From Lachnospiraceae bacterium (GTDB lineage: Bacteria; Bacillota; Clostridia; Lachnospirales; Lachnospiraceae), in assembly GCA_014239155.1 (NCBI GenBank), contig JAAZZQ010000089.1, positions 24,797-88,796 on the forward strand: a stretch of DNA of 64,000 nt, read 5' to 3'. The notes under the pieces are model-generated. The model saw only the letters and a list, made by a program, of their open reading frames with translations, ran no database searches and was not told where the DNA came from. Position 1 is the stretch's first letter, and each line of letters opens with the position of its first letter. Below are positions 52,140 to 62,408 of this stretch, piece after piece. The position numbers were made by a program, and so were the translations under genes.

Positions 52140-52766
52140 ATGAAAACTATAATTACAATTGGACGTCAGTTTGGATCTGGAGGACATGAAATCGGAGAAA
52201 AGCTTGCTGACCATTACAAAATAAAATGTTTTGATAAAGAATTGCTTACAAGAGCGGCAAAAGAGAGCGGATTTTGTGAGGAGATGCTTCGGAATCACGA
52301 TGAGAGACCGACCAATTCATTTCTCTATAACTTGGTTATGGATACATATACGTTTGGCTATAATTCCTCCTCATTTGTGGATATGCCAATTAGCCATAAA
52401 GTATTTATGGCGCAGTTTGATACAATTAAAAAGATTGCAGAAGAGGAGGCTTGTGTGATTGTCGGGCGTTGTGCAGATTATGCGCTACAAGAATACAAAA
52501 ATTGTCTGCATATTTTTATCCATGCGAATGAAGATGCCAAGGTGGAGCGGATTATGCGCAAATATGAAGTTGATGCAGATAAAGCGCGCGAGATGATGGT
52601 AAAGAAGGACAGACAGCGACAAAGCTACTATAACTATTATTCCACAAAAAAATGGGGGCGCTCAGACAGTTATGATTTGTCAATTAACAGCAGTATTCTT
52701 GGCGTGGATGGGACGGTCAAATTACTTATTCAATACATTGAAGATTTTGAAGCGAAAAATCAATAA
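52140..52766 (+). CDS. Cytidylate kinase-like family protein
   Basis: This 208-residue P-loop kinase-like protein has TIGRQFGSGGHEIGEKLADH (modified P-loop), CFDKELLTRAAKESGF, and VIVGRCADYALQ. Related to cytidylate kinase but of uncertain substrate. AGAAAGG favours ATG 52140 over GTG 52131. Terminator at 52776. Confidence 0.88.
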   Translation: MKTIITIGRQFGSGGHEIGEKLADHYKIKCFDKELLTRAAKESGFCEEMLRNHDERPTNSFLYNLVMDTYTFGYNSSSFVDMPISHKVFMAQFDTIKKIAEEEACVIVGRCADYALQEYKNCLHIFIHANEDAKVERIMRKYEVDADKAREMMVKKDRQRQSYYNYYSTKKWGRSDSYDLSINSSILGVDGTVKLLIQYIEDFEAKNQ

Positions 52767-52775
52767 TGATATTTT

Positions 52776-52809
52776 AAAAAGCATCTTATTCAATAAAGGT
52801 GCTTTTATT
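52776..52809 (+). terminator. Terminator after cytidylate kinase-like gene
   Basis: AAAAGCATCTT-ATTCAATA-AAGGTGCTTTTATT. Confidence 0.8.
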
Positions 52810-52862
52810 ATGCGCATGAGCGTCCAAATGAAGTATGTCAGTAAAGCTTACGGACATCAAGC

Positions 52863-52950
52863 GCGCGAGTAGGGAAATGAGACTTCCTTACTCGATTGTA
52901 CAGACCCGTGCAGAGGAAATATGTCGTTATATGGCACATTAGGGGTACGG
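52863..52950. repeat. GACCCG hairpin repeat, copy 3, with companion hairpin
   Basis: GACCCGTGCAGAGGAAATATG at 52903 closes with GGGGT near 52942. It is preceded by the hairpin CGAGTAGGGAA / TTCCTTACTCG (52865-52895), related to the hairpin that follows copy 2. Located upstream of ftsK. Confidence 0.45.
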
Positions 52951-53034
52951 CAAATAGATTTTAAATAAAAATATGACAAGTAAGAAAAAAAGTGCTATAA
53001 TATCATGTAAAACTCATTTAGGGGGAGAAATATC

Positions 53035-55968
53035 ATGGCATCGGCATCAGGAAATAGTGCATCAAGAGGCAGAAAAAATACAGGAAAAGGTACATCAAGA
53101 AATACAAAAAGAACAAGCGCTAGAACTAGGAGTAGAAAAAAATCTTCTGCTTCTGCGAGAAAAAATGTTGATAGTGCGGTGAAAAGCGAAGTAATACTCA
53201 TTGTAATCTTTGCAGTGGCAATTTTTATGTTTTTGTGCGTGATGGGGCTGGGCGGCTCTATGTCTGCAGGAATAAGAAATGTTATGTTTGGAGTTTTTGG
53301 ATTGCTTGCATATCTAGTTCCTATTCTTATTTTTTTGGGATTTGCTTTTGGAATTTCTAATAAAGGAAATACAGTTGCGATTGTGAAAATGGTTAGTGCT
53401 GTTATTTTATTATTTTTACTGGGGATTTTGGCGTATCTGTTTATGAAACAGGAAAATTTACTTACTGGGGATTCCTTAATGCAGGAGTTGTATCAGACTT
53501 CTGCAGAACATCATGCAGGCGGCGGTGTACTTTTTGGTACTATCGCACATGGAATGTATGCGCTTATGGGAATTGGTGGAACTATTTTTGTCGTTGTTGT
53601 ACTTGGCATTATCAGTGTTGTGTTTATTACAGAGAAAAGTTTTTTGTCCAGCTTAAAGAAAGGCAGTTCTTATATTCTGGAATCTGCAAAGGAAGACGCT
53701 GTAAGAATGCGGGAATACAGGGAGAGCTTAAGAGAAAGATATGACGATTATGATGAGGAGTCCAAGTATGCGGAAAAGGTGCGTTCCAAACGGACAAAAA
53801 AAGGAAAGGAGGAGCCAGCGGAGGTTTCTCAGGAAAAAGTGCGCAGGATGGATAAACGAGCTAGAGGTGTGGTGTCAAGCTCTTCTGTGACGCTCAAGGC
53901 AGGGAGAAATGAGGAGCCTACTGCGCGGCAAGATATCCATGAAATTGTTATTTTGGAAGACGAATCTGGGATGGCAAATATTTATGAAGATATTAAGGCT
54001 CGACCATATAATGAGGCTTCCTATCAGGAAGAGTACTATCAGGAAGAAGCATATAGTGAGACTACCTATGAGGAGGCTGCATGTCAAGAAACACCTTATG
54101 ACGAGATGGCGTATGAGGAGACACCTTATGATGAGTCTTCTTATAATGAAATATCTGACAGCGAAATGTGCTACAATGAGATGCCAGAAAAGGAAGCTTG
54201 CAATAGGGAAGTAGATTTAGGGACAATTGATTATTTTACAGATAATCCCGGCGTATCTGCTAAAAGTTCTTTTCTGGATGCATTTGAATCTAATACAGAC
54301 ACACAAAATGGAATGGTACATAATAATTTTCTGGAATTGTATGATGAAGGGACAGTGAATACTATACCAGAACCAATAACAGAAGATATTGTTCCATCAC
54401 AGTCAATAGGAATACCATCAACTTTAGGAGCGGATATTTATGAAATTCGTCAAGAACAAGTTGCGAGCATAGAGGAGGAAGCTGTAGAACAATATATATT
54501 CCCGCCGATAGAACTGTTAAAGAAAGGGGAGAGAAAAAAGAGTGATTCTTCAAATCAGTTGAGAGAAACAGCGTTGCATTTACAACAGACATTAGAGACT
54601 TTTGGTGTCAGGGTAACTATCACAGATATTAGCCAAGGACCTTCTGTCACGCGGTATGAAATGCAGCCCGAGCAGGGGGTAAAAGTCAGCAAGATTGTGG
54701 GTTTAACAGATGATATTAAATTAAATCTTGCTGCGACAGATATTCGAATTGAGGCGCCAATACCCGGAAAGGCAGCAGTTGGGATTGAAGTTCCCAATAA
54801 GGAAACAAGTGCAGTGGCATTTCGGGATTTGCTTGAGTCAGAGGCATTTCAGAATTTCTCTTCCAACCTTGCATTTGCAGTTGGAAAAGATATTGGGGGG
54901 CAGGTAGTTGTCACAGATATTGCAAAAATGCCACATGTACTAATTGCAGGGGCTACAGGATCTGGTAAGTCAGTGTGTATCAATACAATTATTATGAGTA
55001 TTTTGTACAAAGCAAATCCGGAGGATGTAAAACTGATTATGATTGACCCGAAAGTCGTGGAGTTAAGTGTGTACAATGGGATTCCTCATCTGATGATACC
55101 AGTGGTGACGGATCCCAAAAAGGCGTCGGCGGCGCTAAATTGGGGCGTGGCGGAAATGAATGACCGATACAGAAAATTTGCGGATTTAAATGTTCGTGAT
55201 TTGAAGGGGTATAATAATGCCGCAGAGATGGGAAAGACAACACCAGATGGAGAGCCACTGCAAAAACTGCCTCAGATTGTAATTATTGTAGATGAGCTTG
55301 CAGATTTGATGATGGTGGCTTCCGGGGAAGTTGAGGAGAGTATTTGCCGTTTGGCACAGTTAGCAAGAGCTTGTGGAATTCATTTGGTAATTGCGACACA
55401 GCGTCCGTCTGTCGATGTTATTACAGGTTTAATTAAGGCAAATATGCCAAGTCGGATTGCGTTTAGTGTGTCTAGTGGCGTAGATTCCCGTACAATATTG
55501 GATATGAACGGAGCAGAAAAACTTTTAGGGAAAGGGGATATGCTTTTTTATCCACAGGGATATACGAAGCCTGCCCGAGTGCAGGGTGCATTTGTGTCTG
55601 ACTCAGAAGTGTCTGAGGTGGTAAATTTTTTGAAAAATCAAAAGTTAGGAAATATTGCATATAGCTGTGATATTGAGGAGAAAATTAAGACCTTGCAATC
55701 TTCTGCTGGCGGATTTGGTGGTGCTGGCGCATCGGGGGGCAGTGATATGGATGCTTATTTTGCTGAGGCAGGAAGGTTTGTTATCGAAAAGGAAAAGGCG
55801 TCGATTGGTATGCTTCAGCGCGTGTTTAAGATTGGATTTAACCGTGCGGCACGCATTGTGGATCAGCTTGAGGAAGCAGGCGTGGTTGGTGCAGAGGAAG
55901 GGACAAAACCACGACGAATTTTGATGAGTATGGAACAATTCCAAAATTATCTGGAAGAACATATGTAA
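53035..55968 (+). CDS. ftsK: DNA translocase FtsK/SpoIIIE
   Basis: This 977-residue septal DNA pump has a Lys/Arg/Ser-rich start, about four membrane segments (residues 60-200), a long linker, and the motor: Walker A GATGSGKSV, VDELADLMM (Walker B), ATQRPSVDVITG. The C-terminal gamma winged helix (MLQRVFKIGFNRAARIVDQL) reads orienting sequences. The linker has a tract of short Tyr/Glu repeats (YQEEYYQEEAYSETTYEEA and onward). GGGGGAGAAATATC precedes the ATG. Confidence 0.95.
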   Translation: MASASGNSASRGRKNTGKGTSRNTKRTSARTRSRKKSSASARKNVDSAVKSEVILIVIFAVAIFMFLCVMGLGGSMSAGIRNVMFGVFGLLAYLVPILIFLGFAFGISNKGNTVAIVKMVSAVILLFLLGILAYLFMKQENLLTGDSLMQELYQTSAEHHAGGGVLFGTIAHGMYALMGIGGTIFVVVVLGIISVVFITEKSFLSSLKKGSSYILESAKEDAVRMREYRESLRERYDDYDEESKYAEKVRSKRTKKGKEEPAEVSQEKVRRMDKRARGVVSSSSVTLKAGRNEEPTARQDIHEIVILEDESGMANIYEDIKARPYNEASYQEEYYQEEAYSETTYEEAACQETPYDEMAYEETPYDESSYNEISDSEMCYNEMPEKEACNREVDLGTIDYFTDNPGVSAKSSFLDAFESNTDTQNGMVHNNFLELYDEGTVNTIPEPITEDIVPSQSIGIPSTLGADIYEIRQEQVASIEEEAVEQYIFPPIELLKKGERKKSDSSNQLRETALHLQQTLETFGVRVTITDISQGPSVTRYEMQPEQGVKVSKIVGLTDDIKLNLAATDIRIEAPIPGKAAVGIEVPNKETSAVAFRDLLESEAFQNFSSNLAFAVGKDIGGQVVVTDIAKMPHVLIAGATGSGKSVCINTIIMSILYKANPEDVKLIMIDPKVVELSVYNGIPHLMIPVVTDPKKASAALNWGVAEMNDRYRKFADLNVRDLKGYNNAAEMGKTTPDGEPLQKLPQIVIIVDELADLMMVASGEVEESICRLAQLARACGIHLVIATQRPSVDVITGLIKANMPSRIAFSVSSGVDSRTILDMNGAEKLLGKGDMLFYPQGYTKPARVQGAFVSDSEVSEVVNFLKNQKLGNIAYSCDIEEKIKTLQSSAGGFGGAGASGGSDMDAYFAEAGRFVIEKEKASIGMLQRVFKIGFNRAARIVDQLEEAGVVGAEEGTKPRRILMSMEQFQNYLEEHM

Positions 55969-56088
55969 TTTAATGGACAGAGGCTTTGATAAATGGTATT
56001 CTATTAGAATAAGTGAGTAGATAGTATATTATTATAACAGTAGCGAAGAAATACTGTTGTGAAGCTGGCAGCAAAGGAGGAGCAAACG

Positions 56089-57759
56089 ATGAAGTCTGAT
56101 ATTGAAATAGCACAGGAAGCGGAATTATATCCAATTACTGAGATTGCGGAAATGCTTGATATGACAATAGATGATTTGGAACTATATGGAAAATATAAGG
56201 CAAAGATTTCTGAGGAATATTTAAAAAAAATAGAAAAGAATAAAGATGGAAAATTGATTTTGGTAACAGCAATCAATCCCACACCTGCGGGAGAAGGAAA
56301 GACTACAACAAGTGTTGGTCTTGGACAAGCACTTGGAAGATTGGGAAAAAGAGCAGTGATTGCACTAAGGGAACCTTCTCTTGGTCCTTGCTTTGGGATT
56401 AAGGGCGGTGCGGCTGGCGGTGGAATGGCGCAGGTTGTTCCTATGGAAGAGTTAAATTTGCATTTTACAGGAGATTTTCATGCAATTACAGCAGCTAACA
56501 ACTTGTGTGCAGCATTGCTTGACAATCATATTCAACAGGGAAATGAACTAGGAATCGACACCAGACAGATTGTGTGGAAGCGGTGTCTGGATATGAATGA
56601 CAGAGTACTTAGAAACGTAGTGGTCGGCATGGGGAATAAGACAGATGGTTTTGTGCGGGAAGATCACTTTGTTATTACTGTGGCGTCAGAGATTATGGCG
56701 GTGTTGTGTCTTGCAGAAGATATGGAAGACTTAAAGAAGCGTTTGGATAAGATGGTGGTGGCGTACAATTATGCTGGAGAGCCTGTCTGTGCAGGGCAGA
56801 TTCATGCCACAGGTGCGATGGCAGCACTGTTAAAGGATGCTATCAAGCCAAATTTAATTCAGACATTAGAACATACACCAGCGATTATTCATGGTGGTCC
56901 TTTTGCCAATATTGCGCATGGCTGTAATAGTGTTCGCGCGACAAAGGCTGCTTTAAAAATGGCGGATTATGTCGTGACGGAGGCTGGCTTTGGCGCCGAC
57001 CTCGGAGCGGAAAAGTTTTTTGATATCAAATGTCGTCAGGCGGAGCTTGTGCCAGATGCTGTAGTGCTGGTGGCGACAATACGTGCGTTAAAGTACAATG
57101 GTGGTGTGGCAAAGAGTGATTTGAATACAGAGAATTTGGAGGCGCTTGCAAAGGGGATTGTAAACTTAGAAAAACACATTGAAAATTTACAGAAATATAA
57201 GGTTCCTGTGGTGGTCACTTTAAACGCTTTTGTCTCTGATACATCGGCAGAGATTGCATTTGTAAAAAAATTTTGTGAGGACAGAAATTGTGAATTTGCA
57301 CTTTCGGAAGTGTGGGAAAAGGGAGGAGAAGGTGGTATTGCGCTTGCGACAGCAGTTCTTAATACCTTGGAGACAAAAAAAAGTGATTTTACACCGCTTT
57401 ATCCCAATATTTTTAAAATTAGTGAGAAAATCGGATGCGTTGCAAAAGAGATTTATGGTGCAGCGGATATTGTATTTGCGCCTGCTGCCCTAAAACAAAT
57501 AGAAAAATTGGAAGAGCTTGGTTTTGGCAGTTTGCCCGTGTGCATGGCAAAAACACAGTACTCTCTTTCTGATGACCCAGAGTTGTTAGGAAGACCTGAA
57601 GGGTTTTCTGTGAATGTCAGAGAAGTCTATGTGTCGGCAGGTGCTGGCTTTATTGTTGTGCTTACGGGGGCAATTATGACAATGCCTGGACTCCCCAAAA
57701 ATCCTGCTGCCTATCATATTGATGTGACAGAGGATGGTACAATAACAGGATTATTTTAA
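56089..57759 (+). CDS. fhs: Formate--tetrahydrofolate ligase
   Basis: This 556-residue enzyme makes 10-formyl-THF from formate, THF and ATP. It shows [20 protein letters not shown] (P-loop), [20 protein letters not shown] and [22 protein letters not shown] places the start at 56089; a GTG at 56059 lacks a site. A hairpin ACAGTA...TACTGT lies in the leader at 56037-56057. Confidence 0.97.
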   Translation: MKSDIEIAQEAELYPITEIAEMLDMTIDDLELYGKYKAKISEEYLKKIEKNKDGKLILVTAINPTPAGEGKTTTSVGLGQALGRLGKRAVIALREPSLGPCFGIKGGAAGGGMAQVVPMEELNLHFTGDFHAITAANNLCAALLDNHIQQGNELGIDTRQIVWKRCLDMNDRVLRNVVVGMGNKTDGFVREDHFVITVASEIMAVLCLAEDMEDLKKRLDKMVVAYNYAGEPVCAGQIHATGAMAALLKDAIKPNLIQTLEHTPAIIHGGPFANIAHGCNSVRATKAALKMADYVVTEAGFGADLGAEKFFDIKCRQAELVPDAVVLVATIRALKYNGGVAKSDLNTENLEALAKGIVNLEKHIENLQKYKVPVVVTLNAFVSDTSAEIAFVKKFCEDRNCEFALSEVWEKGGEGGIALATAVLNTLETKKSDFTPLYPNIFKISEKIGCVAKEIYGAADIVFAPAALKQIEKLEELGFGSLPVCMAKTQYSLSDDPELLGRPEGFSVNVREVYVSAGAGFIVVLTGAIMTMPGLPKNPAAYHIDVTEDGTITGLF

Positions 57760-57782
57760 GCTGAGTAAGGAGTCTGTAAAGC

Positions 57783-59276
57783 ATGAAGTGTCCAAATTGT
57801 GGAAATGAGTTGGAGGAGGGGAAACTGCTTTGCGAACACTGCGGCGAAGAGGTTAAAATTGTACCTGACTTTGATATAGAGCTTGAAGACAAGCTGAAAG
57901 AATCCATAAGTGATATGCTTCAAGATATGGCAGCAGAGGAGCTGCGCAAGAACGATTCTCATCAGGAGCCTGAAAATAAATCAGTAAAGGACACTACAAA
58001 TGATCCAAGTGCTTATTTTCCAACAGAATCAAACGGTGTCCGAAAATTGCAGATTATTATTATTGTTTTAATGCTTATTATATTAGCAGTCGTTATTGTT
58101 GCGTTTACGGTTCATTCTGTCAGTGATCAGAGATATCATTCTTTTGACTATCAGTACAATAAGGCGATTGTATGTGCTGTTGAAAATGACTATTCCAGCG
58201 CAATAAATTACTTGGAGAGAGCACTTGCTATTCGACCAGAAAATTTGGATGTACGATTATTGCTTGCGGAATACAATGAAAAAAATGGACAACGGCAAAG
58301 AACAATTACATTGTTGGAAGAGATTTTGGATATGGGAGCTGACTATTCCAACAGAGAAGAAGTTTATAATAGATTGTTGAAACTTTATGAATCTGAGAAA
58401 GAGTATGTGAAAATGGACTGTCTTTTAAAACAGTGTGATATACCACGTGTTGTTTTTCGTTACAATAAATATATGGCATTTAAACCAGAGTTTAACAGAC
58501 GGGGTGGAGTATATGATGAGAGGATTTCTATAACACTAAAAGGAAATACGCTAGGAAAGGTGTATTATACCATGAATGGCGCAATGCCCACAACAGATTC
58601 GATTGTGTATGAAAACCCAATATTGCTTGAGGCAGGAGATTATGTGATAAAAGCCATGTTTGTGAACACATATGGAGTGGAGAGTGAAACAGTTACGCAG
58701 CACTATGTCATCAATCAATCTGCGCCTGACAGTCCTGTGGTAAAACCGGAGAGCGGGACTTATGCGCAACCAGTGCTGATAGCGGCATTTTATGATGCGG
58801 GAACTAGTGTGTATTATACAACAGATGGCTCTGTGCCAGACAGGAATAGCATTCGATATAGAGACCCAATAGAGATGCCTTATGGTATCAGTAATTTTGC
58901 TTTTATTACTTATGATGCGTCAGGGCTTTGCAGTAAGATTGTCAATCGTTCTTATCAGCTTAGGATACAAGCAAACTTTGATGTGGAGCTTGCATTGCAG
59001 GTATTGAAAAATAATTTGTGGGCGAGCGGGAAGCTGCTAGATGCCGATGGAAATTTGCCGAATAAACCGGGAAGCAATCAATATAAAATAAAAACACTTT
59101 ATAAGGCAGACGAAACCATGTATTATATTGTCTATGAGGAATATGTAGATCTTGATGGGAATGTGCATGATACAAATGAAATTTATGCCATTGATGTAAA
59201 TACAGCGGATTTATTCAAAGCCTATAAAGCGGATGAGGGAATATATCATTTACAGCCTTTAGAGGAGTATGAATAA
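57783..59276 (+). CDS. Zinc-ribbon/TPR membrane protein with CHB_HEX_C-type domains
   Basis: This 497-residue protein starts with a zinc ribbon (CPNCGNELEEGKLLCEHCG), has one membrane segment (LQIIIIVLMLIILAVVIVAF), then TPR-like helices (AINYLERALAIRPENLDVRL), and two beta-sandwich repeats of the chitobiase C-terminal type (KVYYTMNGAMPTTDS, SVYYTTDGSVPDRNS). The outer part probably faces the wall. Function unknown. Confidence 0.8.
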   Translation: MKCPNCGNELEEGKLLCEHCGEEVKIVPDFDIELEDKLKESISDMLQDMAAEELRKNDSHQEPENKSVKDTTNDPSAYFPTESNGVRKLQIIIIVLMLIILAVVIVAFTVHSVSDQRYHSFDYQYNKAIVCAVENDYSSAINYLERALAIRPENLDVRLLLAEYNEKNGQRQRTITLLEEILDMGADYSNREEVYNRLLKLYESEKEYVKMDCLLKQCDIPRVVFRYNKYMAFKPEFNRRGGVYDERISITLKGNTLGKVYYTMNGAMPTTDSIVYENPILLEAGDYVIKAMFVNTYGVESETVTQHYVINQSAPDSPVVKPESGTYAQPVLIAAFYDAGTSVYYTTDGSVPDRNSIRYRDPIEMPYGISNFAFITYDASGLCSKIVNRSYQLRIQANFDVELALQVLKNNLWASGKLLDADGNLPNKPGSNQYKIKTLYKADETMYYIVYEEYVDLDGNVHDTNEIYAIDVNTADLFKAYKADEGIYHLQPLEEYE

Positions 59277-59375
59277 GAAAAAAGTTGAAATTATACTATA
59301 TTTCAGATACAATGATAAAGATGCGAAAGGTGCATTTATAACAGAACTCATAAGAAAGGTATGGTGAAGTAGCGA

Positions 59376-60263
59376 ATGTACAAGATTTTAGAAGCAAGAG
59401 AACTCACTGCCAACATTTATTTTATGGTGGTGGAGGCGCCGCGCGTGGCAAAGAATTGCCAGCCGGGACAGTTTGTGATTGTAAGAATGGATAAGGATGG
59501 GGAGAGAATACCTCTTACAATTTGCGATTATGATAGAGAAAAGGGAACAATAACCATTGTATTTCAGACAGTGGGTGCTGAGACTGCAAGAATGGCAGCG
59601 TTAAAAACAGGAGATTCGTTCCATGATTTTGTGGGACCGTTGGGGTGTGCCTCAGAGATGGTCAATGAGGACAAAGAAGCACTTGCAAAGAAGAAGATTC
59701 TGTTTGTGGCGGGCGGTGTCGGTACAGCACCAGTTTATCCGCAGGTGAAATGGCTACATAACAATGGGATTGCAGCGGATGTGATTGTTGGCGCAAAGAA
59801 TCATGATTTATTGATTTTGGAAAAAGAAATGGAGGCAGTGGCTGGCAATCTGTATATCACTACAGACGATGGTTCTTACGGGCGCAAAGGCATGGTTACA
59901 CAGACAATTCAAGAGCTTGTGAATGAAGGTAAAAAATACGATTTGTGTATTGCAATTGGTCCTATGATTATGATGAAATTTGTCTGCAAACTCACAAAAG
60001 AACTTGGAATTCCTACAACTGTCAGTTTAAATCCAATTATGGTAGATGGTACGGGCATGTGTGGTGCATGCCGTGTTACAGTCGGCGATAAAGTAAAATT
60101 TGCGTGTGTAGACGGTCCTGAATTTGATGGACATCTGGTAAATTTTGATGAGGCGATGAAGCGTCAGCAGATTTATAAGACAGCAGAGGGACGAGCAATG
60201 TTGAAATTGCAAGAAGGTGATACCCATCACGGTGGATGTGGTCAGTGCGGAGGTGAAAATTAA
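59376..60263 (+). CDS. NfnA-like ferredoxin-NADP+ reductase subunit alpha
   Basis: This 295-residue FAD/[2Fe-2S] protein of the PyrK/GltD-partner family has QPGQFVIVRMDKDGERIPLT (FAD site), FVAGGVGTAPVYPQVKWL (NAD site), and GTGMCGACRVTVGDKVKFAC (Fe-S Cys). With the next gene it forms the Nfn pair: bifurcating transhydrogenation between NADH, NADPH and ferredoxin. Its TAA overlaps the next ATG. Confidence 0.92.
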   Translation: MYKILEARELTANIYFMVVEAPRVAKNCQPGQFVIVRMDKDGERIPLTICDYDREKGTITIVFQTVGAETARMAALKTGDSFHDFVGPLGCASEMVNEDKEALAKKKILFVAGGVGTAPVYPQVKWLHNNGIAADVIVGAKNHDLLILEKEMEAVAGNLYITTDDGSYGRKGMVTQTIQELVNEGKKYDLCIAIGPMIMMKFVCKLTKELGIPTTVSLNPIMVDGTGMCGACRVTVGDKVKFACVDGPEFDGHLVNFDEAMKRQQIYKTAEGRAMLKLQEGDTHHGGCGQCGGEN

Positions 60264-61648
60264 TGGACGTGTTAACAAAAATACCAGTACGAGAGCAGGA
60301 GGCAACTGTCAGAGCTAAAAATTTTGATGAAGTTTGTCTTGGATATAATAAAGAGGAAGCGATGGAGGAAGCAGCGCGCTGCATTAACTGCAAGAATGCT
60401 CAATGTGTCAAAGGTTGTCCAGTTGCGATTGACATTCCGGCGTTTATTGAGCACGTAAAACTTGGAAATATTGCAGAGGCGTATCAGATTATCAGTCAAT
60501 CATCAGCGCTTCCTGCTGTGTGTGGACGGGTATGTCCGCAGGAGAGCCAGTGTGAAGGAAAATGCATTAGAGGAATTAAGGGAGACCCAATATCCATTGG
60601 CAAATTAGAGCGTTTTGTGGCAGACTGGGCAAGAGAAAATAATATCAAACCAGAACCAGCAAAGGAGAAGAACGGAAGAAAAGTAGCAGTGATTGGTTCT
60701 GGCCCTGCAGGTCTTACCTGTGCGGGGGATCTTGCAAGACTTGGGTATGATGTTACTATTTTTGAGGCGCTTCACGAGGCTGGCGGGGTGCTGGTCTATG
60801 GGATTCCAGAGTTTAGACTTCCAAAGGAGGATGTTGTGGCAAAGGAAATTGCCAATGTAGAATCGTTAGGAGTTAAGATAGAGAAGAATGTTATTATTGG
60901 CAAGTCTATTACCATTGATGAGCTAATCGAGGAAGAGGGCTACGAGGCTGTATTTATTGCTTCTGGTGCAGGATTACCTAAGTTTATGGGGATTCCAGGA
61001 GAAAATGCAAATGGTGTATTCTCTGCAAACGAGTATTTAACTAGAAGTAATCTTATGAAGGCATTTGATGAAGATTCCAATACACCAATTATGCGCGGTA
61101 AAAAGGTTGCTGTTGTCGGCGGTGGAAATGTTGCTATGGATGCGGCGAGAACAGCGCTTCGTCTGGGGGCGGAGGTCCATATTGTGTACAGACGCAGCGA
61201 GGAGGAGCTTCCCGCGAGAGTGGAGGAAGTACATCACGCAAAAGAAGAAGGCATTATCTTTGACTTGCTCACCAATCCGACAGAGATTTTGGAAGATGAA
61301 AATAACTGGGTAAGAGGGATGAAATGTATTAAGATGGAACTTGGCGAGCCAGATGCATCGGGCAGACGCAGACCTGTCGAGATTCCCGGAAGTGAATTTG
61401 AAATGGAGCTTGATACAGTGATTATGTCGCTTGGCACTTCCCCAAATCCGCTAATTTCTTCGACAACAGAGGGATTGGAGACAAATAAATGGAAGTGTAT
61501 TGTCGCCGATGAGGAATTTGGCAGAACATCAAAAGAAGGCGTGTTTGCCGGTGGTGATGCAGTGACTGGTGCAGCGACGGTTATTCTTGCTATGGGGGCA
61601 GGAAAGGCAGCTGCAAAGGGCATTCACAATTATTTATCTGGAAAGTAA
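60263..61648 (+). CDS. NfnB-like / glutamate synthase small-subunit homologue
   Basis: This 461-residue flavoprotein has an N-terminal Fe-S domain (CINCKNAQCVKGCPVAIDIP, CGRVCPQESQCEGKC), the FAD loop VAVIGSGPAGLTCAGDLARL, NADPH site VAVVGGGNVAMDAARTALRL, and GVFAGGDAVTGAATVI. Annotated often as gltA; the partner upstream and lack of a glutamate synthase large subunit support NfnB. ATG overlaps the nfnA stop. Confidence 0.92.
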   Translation: MDVLTKIPVREQEATVRAKNFDEVCLGYNKEEAMEEAARCINCKNAQCVKGCPVAIDIPAFIEHVKLGNIAEAYQIISQSSALPAVCGRVCPQESQCEGKCIRGIKGDPISIGKLERFVADWARENNIKPEPAKEKNGRKVAVIGSGPAGLTCAGDLARLGYDVTIFEALHEAGGVLVYGIPEFRLPKEDVVAKEIANVESLGVKIEKNVIIGKSITIDELIEEEGYEAVFIASGAGLPKFMGIPGENANGVFSANEYLTRSNLMKAFDEDSNTPIMRGKKVAVVGGGNVAMDAARTALRLGAEVHIVYRRSEEELPARVEEVHHAKEEGIIFDLLTNPTEILEDENNWVRGMKCIKMELGEPDASGRRRPVEIPGSEFEMELDTVIMSLGTSPNPLISSTTEGLETNKWKCIVADEEFGRTSKEGVFAGGDAVTGAATVILAMGAGKAAAKGIHNYLSGK

Positions 61649-61656
61649 AATGATAA

Positions 61657-61837
61657 GGAACTGTAAAGAAATAACATTATAGTATTACGTAGGATATGCC
61701 TTCGAGCGTGTATGTCAAAAAACGTAGGCATAGCGGGCTATGTTGAGGCTTTTTCAATTGATAAGGCAAATTGCTTTATGAATATGCAATCGTAGACATA
61801 GGCGAGCAAGATTGTAAAGTGATTATTTTACAGTTCC
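61657..61837. mobile_element. MITE-like element, third type (181 bp)
   Basis: Left end GGAACTGTAAA and right end TTTACAGTTCC are exact inverted repeats; TAA flanks both sides (possible 3-bp target duplication). The interior holds no open frame of interest. It lies between nfnB and its terminator. Confidence 0.6.
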
Positions 61838-61839
61838 TA

Positions 61840-61873
61840 AATAACCTGCGCAAGTTGTGCAGGTTATTTTTGT
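61840..61873 (+). terminator. Intrinsic terminator downstream of nfnAB
   Basis: AATAACCTGC-GCAAGTT-GTGCAGGTTATTTTTG, separated from nfnB by the MITE. Confidence 0.9.
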
Positions 61874-61910
61874 ATATTTTGAGAGGCTATTATGAATAGG
61901 AGATTTGCAC

Positions 61911-62408
61911 ATGTCAGAGAGAAATGATGATGTAAAAGTATATCAAGATAAGAAAGCAAAGGCAGAGGATTACAAAAGCTCTGCCTATACACTTTTAATA
62001 GTAGGTGTGCTTGGGATTGGTGCGTTTATTTTAATGGAAGCAGGTGTACTCCCTTTTCGGCTTGCTGGTTCTGGAAAATATATTACCTATGGTGTGATGG
62101 GGACAGTGTTTGGCGTATTTATTGTGATGGGTATTTTGTCATTAAAATCCTCAAAAAAGTATACGCAGGAAGCTATTACGGAAGAGGATTTGACAGGCAA
62201 AATTAAGATGTGGGCAAAGGAACATATTACAGCAGAATCTATTAAGGAACGGGTTTGGTTTGAGGAAGGCACGCCAGATGAGATGAAATATTTTAAGTAT
62301 TTTGAGGGAATTAAGGCTGCTGTGACACAGGAGTTTGGCAATCTGAATGCGTCTTATCTCGATGCTTTGTGTGAGGAGTTATATGCTGAGATTTTTGAGG
62401 AAAATTGA
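61911..62408 (+). CDS. Small two-helix membrane protein
   Basis: This 165-residue protein has two hydrophobic segments (AYTLLIVGVLGIGAFILM and YGVMGTVFGVFIVMGILSL) and a charged helical C-terminal cytoplasmic-type domain (EEDLTGKIKMWAKEHIT...). No family recognised. GGAG precedes ATG 61911. Confidence 0.75.
   Translation: MSERNDDVKVYQDKKAKAEDYKSSAYTLLIVGVLGIGAFILMEAGVLPFRLAGSGKYITYGVMGTVFGVFIVMGILSLKSSKKYTQEAITEEDLTGKIKMWAKEHITAESIKERVWFEEGTPDEMKYFKYFEGIKAAVTQEFGNLNASYLDALCEELYAEIFEEN

Noticed and set aside
55969..56088. Possible folate riboswitch before fhs
   Set aside because: Only a simple ACAGTA/TACTGT hairpin is seen; no THF riboswitch core motifs.
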